DNA from: Suilimivivens sp964571145
GTDB lineage: Bacteria; Bacillota; Clostridia; Lachnospirales; Lachnospiraceae
Reading direction: 5' to 3'
Assembly (NCBI GenBank): GCA_964571145.1
Contig: CAZNAP010000069.1
Coordinates: 1-12,729 of the forward strand
Length of the DNA: 12,729 nucleotides
In this document: positions 7,695 to 12,729 of the stretch, piece by piece
How the letters are laid out: the number at the start of each line of letters is the position of its first letter
Numbering within the stretch: position 1 is the stretch's first letter
Translations under genes and position numbers: made by a program
The notes under the pieces: generated by a model
The model's database searches: none
What the model was told of the DNA's origin: nothing
Seen by the model: the letters and a program-made list of their open reading frames with translations, nothing else

Positions 7695-7728
7695 TTCGTC
7701 GGAATTAGTATACACAATTTTCGACGAA
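7695..7728 (-). promoter_or_regulatory. Imperfect dyad at the MBOAT operon transcription start
   Basis: The arms TTCGTCG (7695-7701) and CGACGAA (7722-7728) are perfect inverted copies. Inside them AATT (7703-7706) again pairs with AATT (7716-7719), and near the centre is the palindrome GTATAC (7708-7713). The element starts about four bases downstream of the -10 box of the leftward promoter, so it covers the expected transcription start. It could be a repressor operator or, in the transcript, a hairpin close to the 5' end. No matching known regulator site is recognised. Confidence 0.5.
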
Positions 7729-7731
7729 AAT

Positions 7732-7760
7732 ACTATACATCTAATGAATAACGATTTCAA
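7732..7760 (-). promoter_or_regulatory. Promoter of the MBOAT operon
   Basis: On the minus strand TTGAAA (7755-7760) and TATAGT (7732-7737), each five of six to the sigma-A consensus, are 17 bases apart. The predicted start near 7725 gives a leader of roughly 90 bases before the MBOAT ATG (7637). Confidence 0.65.
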
Positions 7761-7763
7761 ATG

Positions 7764-7792
7764 TTGCAAAACTAACTTTTGTCCATTATACT
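7764..7792 (+). promoter_or_regulatory. Promoter of the GtrB-like glycosyltransferase gene
   Basis: TTGCAA (7764-7769, four of six to consensus) and TATACT (7787-7792, five of six) are 17 bases apart. The transcript would start near 7799, about 30 bases before the ATG at 7829. Its -35 box is three bases from that of the leftward promoter, so the two polymerase sites abut and probably compete or share control. Confidence 0.6.
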
Positions 7793-7828
7793 AAATCTTA
7801 AGACAAATATAAGGAGCATTGAACCCAA

Positions 7829-8755
7829 ATGACAGATTCAAAAGTACTTTCTATCATTATTCCTTCCTATAATGAACAAGGCAATATTGAGCGAACCTTT
7901 CTGGCAATACAAGAGGTACTACAACAGAATCAAATACCTTTTGAACTGATTTTCGTGGATGACGGCTCCAAGGATGAAACCTATCTGCGTATTCAGGAAG
8001 TTTCTGCCACCTATGCTGAAGCCAAAGGCCTCTCATTTTCCAGAAATTTTGGCAAAGAGGCTGCAATTTTTGCCGGTCTGGAAGCAGCTACTGGAGACTG
8101 TTGCCTGATTATGGATTGTGATTTACAGCATCCTGTTACTATTATTCCTGAAATGATTCGTTTGTGGGAAGAAGGATATGAAGTCATTGAAGGAGTGAAA
8201 TCCAGCAGAGGCAAAGAAAGCTTTCTTCATAAATTTTGTGCTAAGAGCTTTTATCGTTTAATCAGTAAAGCGACTCAAATAGATATGTCACATGCTTCGG
8301 ATTTTAAATTGTTAGACCGTAAAGCAGTAAATTCCTTATTAATCCTACCCGAACGTGCACCTTTCTTCAGAGCGCTTTCCTCCTGGATTGGTTTTCGTAC
8401 GATTAGCATTCCCTTTGAAGTACAGGAACGGGAAATCGGTACATCTAAGTGGTCTGTATGGAGCTTAACCAAATATGCACTCCGTAACATCACCTCTTTC
8501 TCAGGAGCCCCTATGCAATTTGTCAGCATCATGGGATGGGTGATGCTCTTAGCTTCTGTTATTTTAGGCATTCAATCTTTATACAAATACTTTAGCGGAA
8601 CAGCACTGGAAGGATTTACTACCGTTATCCTGTTACTTTTGATCATTGGCAGCATTTTGATGATTAGTTTAGGAATCATCGGTCACTATATTTCCAGAAT
8701 TTATGATGAAATTAAAGCCAGACCAAGATACATAATCAGTAAAAGATGCGGTTGA
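7829..8755 (+). CDS. Family 2 glycosyltransferase, polyprenyl-phosphate sugar synthase type (DPM1/GtrB-like)
   Basis: A 308-residue enzyme that probably moves a sugar from a nucleotide sugar to undecaprenyl phosphate on the inner membrane face. The GT-A domain fills the first about 225 residues: start strand SIIIPSYNE, VDDGSKDE (43-50), SRNFGKEAAI (71-80) and the metal-binding DCDLQHP (96-102). Two hydrophobic helices follow (about 231-254 and 263-287) and a basic tail, the layout of GtrB/ArnC-type enzymes. The sugar cannot be read from sequence. It is the only plus-strand gene, with its own promoter; a GT-C protein that could use its product is at 1233-2723. AAGGAG (7811-7816) is 12 bases before the ATG, a little far, but no better in-frame start exists. 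The last codons form part of the terminator stem, with the TGA (8753-8755) in its loop. Confidence 0.9.
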   Translation: MTDSKVLSIIIPSYNEQGNIERTFLAIQEVLQQNQIPFELIFVDDGSKDETYLRIQEVSATYAEAKGLSFSRNFGKEAAIFAGLEAATGDCCLIMDCDLQHPVTIIPEMIRLWEEGYEVIEGVKSSRGKESFLHKFCAKSFYRLISKATQIDMSHASDFKLLDRKAVNSLLILPERAPFFRALSSWIGFRTISIPFEVQEREIGTSKWSVWSLTKYALRNITSFSGAPMQFVSIMGWVMLLASVILGIQSLYKYFSGTALEGFTTVILLLLIIGSILMISLGIIGHYISRIYDEIKARPRYIISKRCG

Positions 8756-8769
8756 ACCGCATCTTTTTT
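8741..8769. terminator. Two-way intrinsic terminator between convergent genes
   Basis: AAAAGATGCGG (8741-8751) pairs with CCGCATCTTTT (8757-8767) around the five-base loop TTGAA. Seven bases T-rich on the plus strand (to 8769) give a classic rightward terminator, and the A run on the left arm gives a shorter T run for leftward transcripts of the Ugd operon. The left arm is still coding sequence for the glycosyltransferase and its stop codon sits in the loop. Confidence 0.9.
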
Positions 8770-8773
8770 CTTC

Positions 8774-10087
8774 TCACACTCTTCCGATACTGTAATACTC
8801 TACGCCGGCTGCTTTCATTTCGCTTGGCTGATATAAGTTTCTGCCATCGTAAACCAGCGGTGTATGCATCTTCTCTTTATACTGCGCCGGAGTGATTGCT
8901 TTTATGTCAGGCCATTCGGTATAAACAAAGCAAATATGAGCCTGATTTATTGCTTGCTCAATTGTAGGAACATACTGAATGGAACCTCGTTCCAGCTTGC
9001 CTTCAGGAAACAGGCTCTTGGCTCTCTCAACGCCTTCCGGGTCGTAAGCATAAACATCTGCGCCTGCTGCCAATAAGAGCTTTAAATTGTCAATAGAAGG
9101 TGCTTCTCGAAGGTCATCTGTACCAGCTTTGAAGGCCAAGCCCAATACAGCTACTTTCAATCCGCTAAAGGAAATCATTCGTTCCTTGGCTTTCTCAAAT
9201 AATCTGGTTTTCTGATTTGCATTCACATCCACGCAGGCTTCTACTGTCTTTAGTTGATAACCATGTTCTCTGGCAAGAAACTTTAATGCCTTAGTATCTT
9301 TAGGGAAGCAGCTGCCTCCAAAACCAATCCCTGCATTCAGGAATCTTCCACCAATACGCTCATCATAACTCATACCTTCAGCAACATCTGTAATATCTGC
9401 ACCCACTAACTCACATAAGTTTGCAATATCATTCATATAAGAAATCTTAAGTGCCAGAAAATCATTGCAGGCATACTTAATCATCTCTGCTGAACGCCGT
9501 TTAACCGATACAATTGGCAATCCAAACGGTTCGTATAATTTCTTCAAGATTGTTTCTGCCTCTTGGCTCTCTGTTCCAATAATAATTCTGGCAGCATGAA
9601 GCGTATCATGGACTGCTGTGCCCTGTGCAAGAAATTCCGGATTGGATGCCACTTCCACCTTCACATCATGTACTAAAAAGTCCTTAATAAACTGTTCCAC
9701 CTTATCATTGGTTCCAACCGGAACTGTCGATTTCACTACTACCAGACAATCTTTCTCCACCGTCTCGGCAATTTGTCTGGATACTGTGGCTATGTAACTC
9801 AAATTGGCACTTCCATCAGGCATCTCCGGTGTTCCTACTCCAATAAAAATGACATCTGCGTCTGCATAGGCTTCTATATGATTGGTTGTAAAATGAAGTC
9901 TGCCTGCTGCATTATTTTTTTGCATCAGCTCTTCCAGTCCCTCTTCATAAATAGGAGATTTACCCTGACGCATCATTTCTATTTTATATTCATCAATATC
10001 GACACAGGTTACGTCATACCCTTTTTCGGCAAAGCAGACCCCCGCTACCAGTCCTACATATCCTGTTCCTGCAACTGCAATCTTCAT
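8774..10087 (-). CDS. ugd: UDP-glucose 6-dehydrogenase
   Basis: A cytosolic enzyme of 437 residues that oxidises UDP-glucose to UDP-glucuronate in two NAD-dependent steps. The N-terminal Rossmann domain carries GTGYVGL (7-13). The VVVKSTVPVGT and ASNPEFLAQG segments follow, then EMIKYACNDFLALKISY with Lys204 and Asn208, and GIGFGGSCFPKD with catalytic Cys260, all family landmarks; the C-terminal UDP-binding domain shows LGLAFKAGTDDLREAPS. Length is normal for TuaD/Ugd-type enzymes. It is the last gene of the VTC/DUF4956/CotH operon, 25 bases after the CotH stop, with AAGGAG nine bases before its ATG, and ends just before the shared terminator. Its product is the substrate of the epimerase at 4051-5046. 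GDP-mannose dehydrogenase is a relative, but the motifs fit UDP-glucose better. Confidence 0.95.
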   Translation of the reverse strand: MKIAVAGTGYVGLVAGVCFAEKGYDVTCVDIDEYKIEMMRQGKSPIYEEGLEELMQKNNAAGRLHFTTNHIEAYADADVIFIGVGTPEMPDGSANLSYIATVSRQIAETVEKDCLVVVKSTVPVGTNDKVEQFIKDFLVHDVKVEVASNPEFLAQGTAVHDTLHAARIIIGTESQEAETILKKLYEPFGLPIVSVKRRSAEMIKYACNDFLALKISYMNDIANLCELVGADITDVAEGMSYDERIGGRFLNAGIGFGGSCFPKDTKALKFLAREHGYQLKTVEACVDVNANQKTRLFEKAKERMISFSGLKVAVLGLAFKAGTDDLREAPSIDNLKLLLAAGADVYAYDPEGVERAKSLFPEGKLERGSIQYVPTIEQAINQAHICFVYTEWPDIKAITPAQYKEKMHTPLVYDGRNLYQPSEMKAAGVEYYSIGRV

Positions 10088-10112
10088 ACAAATAGTCTCC
10101 TTCTATATTCCG

Positions 10113-11798
10113 CTATCTATATTCCTCTAACATAGGCAGCAATTTCTCTTTTCGATTGCTAAAAAAGTTCTTTAGTGCTTCCGTTCCTTCATAAAACTGT
10201 TTTAGAGAATCATCTCCTGTAAAGCGCTTGTCGTTTTCTCTCATTGGTTCCGCCAAAAGTTGTGTCAACTTATCAATTTTATTGCTCATTTGTTCGGCGT
10301 CAAAAATCGTATCTGCCATTTCCGTTATGCGTGCCAATAATTTGGTACGAAATTCATCATTGGCCATCATATTCCGAAACATAGCATCATTTTCCATCAC
10401 ATAGTTCAAAGAGTCAAACTCTACATCAAAACCGGCCGAGTTAAAATCAAAAAGCATCCATCTCCACTTGCCGTCTCCATAGAAGGTGTGCTCCTGTTCT
10501 TTTGCTCTCCAACAAGCGAAATTGCTTCCCGGCCAGTCAGAATTTCTTCCAACATACAGCATCGTTGCATAATAGTCAATACAGCTGTTTATATCGATTA
10601 TATCGCATGCCTTCTGATAGTTCTCAGCATTTGTCATATCACTTTCAGTACAGAATCGTATCATGTTGTCATAATACTTACTGTCTTCTACTTCCCCAAC
10701 TTCAAGTGCTCCGTTTTTAACCAAAATCACATTATCTTTATTGATATCATAGTTATATTCCAGATACTCTGCACTATACTTATCATTCAGCCAATAAACG
10801 CCCCAATATTCACCATCCAAAAACAACACATAGGGTTGAAAATGCATTGCTGCTACATTTAGCTCACTAATGGCCTCCGAAACCAAGACATCCTTCACCA
10901 ACGTCGTATCCTGTCCCCCATGAAACAGCGTAACTGCAGAAGCTAAGTATTCATTTTCAAACAATTCTGCATCAAAAACCCTGTTTCCGTCATATTCTTT
11001 TCTGGCATATATATTGAGACTTTTGGGATTCCCGCCGCGACTAAAAGCACCATGAATCCTAATACCACAAGTTTGAGACAGCATACACGTCTGGTCTGCT
11101 GCGAAGAACTGACATACCGCTTCTCTTTCCCACTTGGAGCCTCGATTGCTGTAATTTCCTAACCAAGCCGACCAAAATTCTTCTCTCCAGTCCCAAATAC
11201 CCTGTTCTCTATATTGCTGCTTATATTCATCATAAGTCTTACCCTGTACATAGATACCATGTTCATAATCAAATAAGTTTTCAGGATCTGTGACAATGCT
11301 TAAGACCTGCATATTTTCATAGCTAGCTTTGTCTGCTAATCCGACAAAATAGGTACCTGTAATAATATCACTGTACTGCCCATGGCCATCATAAGCCACT
11401 GCTCTGATAATGGTTGCTTTATCAATCAGATAATCCGGCGTTTGAAAGCCCGGACTTTTAAAGCCCATGGATTCAATCACATCTGTCTCAAAGCCTCCCG
11501 AAACATCGGTTCTCATGGAATGTACATTTTCATTTTGGCTTGCATCTGCAATTGAAATAGGGTTTTCATACTTCATTGAAGATTTATCAGGAACGGTTCC
11601 ATCCAGTGTATAAAAGATTTCTCTGCCCTGTGCATCAATTGTCAACTCAAACGCATCTTCATAAAATCCCGGTTCTCTCGAAAACGAAATATTCATTGGT
11701 GCTTCACTTAGCTTGTCCGTTTGAAATAAGAACACAGCTAATGCCAGTAGTACACTGCATGCACAAATAACGATATACTTCTTCTTATAGAACATCAT
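10113..11798 (-). CDS. CotH kinase family protein with N-terminal chitobiase-like domain
   Basis: A 561-residue protein with one N-terminal membrane helix (about 8-25). Residues about 36-152 look like a chitobiase/beta-hexosaminidase C-terminal type domain: EPGFY, IFYTLDGTVPD and, at its end, IIRAVAYD...ITGTYF. The CotH domain follows (about 165-555): GIRIHGAFSR (245-254), PKSLNIYAR, LFLDGEYWGVYWLNDKYS (325-342), RNSDWPGSNFACWR (418-431) and WRWMLFDFNSAGFD (445-458), where the family has its acidic metal-binding residues. Known CotH proteins are atypical kinases, for example spore-coat CotH of Bacillus, which phosphorylates coat proteins. Whether this one is active, and on what, is unknown. 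The DUF4956 gene overlaps its start by 14 bases and ugd follows after 25. GGAG lies ten bases before the first of two adjacent ATG codons (11798, 11795). Confidence 0.88.
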   Translation of the reverse strand: MMFYKKKYIVICACSVLLALAVFLFQTDKLSEAPMNISFSREPGFYEDAFELTIDAQGREIFYTLDGTVPDKSSMKYENPISIADASQNENVHSMRTDVSGGFETDVIESMGFKSPGFQTPDYLIDKATIIRAVAYDGHGQYSDIITGTYFVGLADKASYENMQVLSIVTDPENLFDYEHGIYVQGKTYDEYKQQYREQGIWDWREEFWSAWLGNYSNRGSKWEREAVCQFFAADQTCMLSQTCGIRIHGAFSRGGNPKSLNIYARKEYDGNRVFDAELFENEYLASAVTLFHGGQDTTLVKDVLVSEAISELNVAAMHFQPYVLFLDGEYWGVYWLNDKYSAEYLEYNYDINKDNVILVKNGALEVGEVEDSKYYDNMIRFCTESDMTNAENYQKACDIIDINSCIDYYATMLYVGRNSDWPGSNFACWRAKEQEHTFYGDGKWRWMLFDFNSAGFDVEFDSLNYVMENDAMFRNMMANDEFRTKLLARITEMADTIFDAEQMSNKIDKLTQLLAEPMRENDKRFTGDDSLKQFYEGTEALKNFFSNRKEKLLPMLEEYR

Positions 11799-12459
11799 CT
11801 ACATCGTACTCCATTAATGAGAATCTCTCTACATCAGGATTCTTTTCCAACGCTTCTGAAATTACCACTGCTTCTTTCGTAATAATTTCAAAGATAAAAT
11901 CCATGCCCTTTTCAGTATGATTTCTGCTTTTAATACGAAATCTTTTGGTATGCTTGTCCAATATCTCATTAATTTGATTCTCCGACTCTGCTGAAGCACA
12001 ATGAACCACTAAAACATGAGATTTGGAGCTGACTCCTAAATGTCGCAAAATAATAAAGACCACCGTTACAATTAACGATGTCAATATCGCCATTCCATAC
12101 ATCTGACACCCGCAAGTAATTCCAATATGGATTGACCAGAGAATGAACACTAAATCAACCGGATCCTTCACTGCTGTTCTAAAACGTATAATAGCCAAAG
12201 CACCGATTGTGCCAAGCGTAATCACCAAATTGGATTGTAAACTTAAAATAATTGTAGATATAAAGAAAGGCAATATAGCAATACAAATATTAAAAGCCTT
12301 ATTGTACAAGGAGCGTCGCAGTACTACCTGATATACGAAGAACTCATACAAAGCCAAGACTCCTGATAATAGTAATACCGAAACCAGTACAGAAGAACTA
12401 ATCTCTTGATTTTGAAAGTTATGCAAAATATTATTAAATACTGCCTGAATAAAACCCAT
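11785..12459 (-). CDS. DUF4956 family membrane protein
   Basis: A 224-residue membrane protein of unknown biochemical role. About four to five hydrophobic helices fill residues 23-140, with the family signature TLGTIGALAIIRFRTAVKDP at about 81-100 and LVFILWSIHIGI after it. A soluble C-terminal domain of about 75 residues follows (alternating strands and helices, rich in Glu and Lys), probably cytosolic. DUF4956 genes are commonly found beside VTC-domain polyphosphate polymerase and CotH genes, as here; a transport, scaffold or anchoring role for them is only inference. A longer in-frame reading to 12513 would overlap the VTC gene by 41 bases. I chose the ATG at 12459 because a strong AAGGAGG (12468-12474) lies eight bases before it. 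Its last 14 bases overlap the CotH start, pointing to coupled translation. Confidence 0.85.
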   Translation of the reverse strand: MGFIQAVFNNILHNFQNQEISSSVLVSVLLLSGVLALYEFFVYQVVLRRSLYNKAFNICIAILPFFISTIILSLQSNLVITLGTIGALAIIRFRTAVKDPVDLVFILWSIHIGITCGCQMYGMAILTSLIVTVVFIILRHLGVSSKSHVLVVHCASAESENQINEILDKHTKRFRIKSRNHTEKGMDFIFEIITKEAVVISEALEKNPDVERFSLMEYDVDDVL

Positions 12460-12467
12460 GGTACTCT

Positions 12468-12474
12468 CCTCCTT
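12468..12474 (-). promoter_or_regulatory. Ribosome binding site of DUF4956 overlapping the VTC stop codon
   Basis: AAGGAGG on the minus strand shares two bases with the TAA stop (12473-12475) of the VTC-domain gene and sits eight bases before the DUF4956 ATG. It fixes the start at 12459 and suggests that ribosomes finishing the first gene help load the second. Confidence 0.75.
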
Positions 12475-12729
12475 AGAAACACTTACAAAAACGATTCTTC
12501 TCCTGTATTGCAATCCTACCTAAATAATATTTGGAAAAGGATCTCTGAATCATTACATCCGTACATAAATATCTTCTGATATGCGATGGTAGAATATCGT
12601 CAAATTTAATTTCTAATACATGCTTTTCTTTATCTAAAATTGGAACCTGCAAATAGCTTTTCGTAAGGAACTTATCCACCTGCTCAGAAGCCGTAATATT
12701 GTAATCAAATGTAATTCTGATATTGGTAA
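12473..12729 (-). CDS. VTC-domain polyphosphate polymerase family protein, C-terminal end (partial)
   Basis: Only the last 84 residues are in the window; the frame stays open to the right edge, so the gene begins outside. The visible part starts with TNIRITFDYNI, then VLEIKFDDILPSHIRRYL and QRSFSKYYLGR. These match the end of VTC-type domains of the triphosphate-tunnel superfamily: an R-x-T-x-D strand, a strand with E-x-K and a closing F-S-K-Y, where the Glu and Lys point into the tunnel. In yeast, Vtc4 of this family builds polyphosphate from ATP; bacterial members are annotated as polyphosphate polymerase domain proteins, mostly untested. It heads the visible part of the VTC/DUF4956/CotH/ugd operon, 13 bases before the DUF4956 start. 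A GTG inside (12679) is not a true start since coding continues upstream. Confidence 0.8.
   Translation of the reverse strand, partial: TNIRITFDYNITASEQVDKFLTKSYLQVPILDKEKHVLEIKFDDILPSHIRRYLCTDVMIQRSFSKYYLGRIAIQEKNRFCKCF

Noticed and set aside
10488..10862. 124-codon plus-strand reading opposite CotH
   Set aside because: It is antisense to a well-supported CotH domain; its hydrophobic look comes from the complementary codons.
12460..12513. Longer start for DUF4956 (18 extra residues)
   Set aside because: The extra part is basic and unlike the family, overlaps the VTC coding end, and the AAGGAGG at 12468-12474 points to the ATG at 12459.
12473..12679. GTG at 12679 as start of a 68-residue gene
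   Set aside because: The same frame stays open upstream to the window edge and encodes a typical VTC strand there, so the gene is cut, not short.

Overview
The window is an AT-rich stretch with strong AGGAG-type ribosome binding sites, short gaps and many overlapping or nearly touching genes. This points to a low-GC Gram-positive, most likely a clostridial (Lachnospiraceae-like) bacterium; that placement is an inference from style and gene content, not a database match. I see no tRNA, rRNA, CRISPR array, insertion sequence or phage gene. Everything recognisable concerns surface polysaccharide building and decoration.

Right part (about 8774-12729, minus strand): one tight operon reads VTC-type polyphosphate polymerase domain protein (C-terminal end only, cut by the window edge), DUF4956 membrane protein, membrane-anchored CotH-kinase protein with a chitobiase-like domain, then UDP-glucose 6-dehydrogenase. 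The first three form a co-occurring set whose joint job is, to my knowledge, not established. Here they share a transcription unit with the enzyme that makes UDP-glucuronate. The unit ends at a strong two-way terminator (8741-8769).

Middle (7829-8755, plus strand): a DPM1/GtrB-like family 2 glycosyltransferase with two C-terminal membrane helices, the only rightward gene. Its promoter lies back to back with that of the leftward operon; the two -35 boxes are 3 bp apart (7732-7792).

Left part (about 1-7637, minus strand): MBOAT O-acyltransferase, an SGNH-like membrane-anchored partner, a UDP-glucuronate 4-epimerase-type enzyme, a separate SGNH-hydrolase lipoprotein, a GT-C-type polytopic membrane glycosyltransferase candidate, an FAD-dependent DAO-type oxidoreductase, and the first 17 codons of a probable glycosyltransferase. 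Internal promoters probably precede the lipoprotein gene and, more clearly, the GT-C gene.

How they may work together (inference): Ugd makes UDP-glucuronate and the epimerase turns it into UDP-galacturonate. The GtrB-like enzyme loads a sugar on polyprenyl phosphate, which the GT-C protein can use outside the membrane. MBOAT plus its SGNH partner acylate the product, and the SGNH lipoprotein may trim acyl groups. The VTC/DUF4956/CotH set may add a phosphate-based modification or control step to the same envelope polymer.
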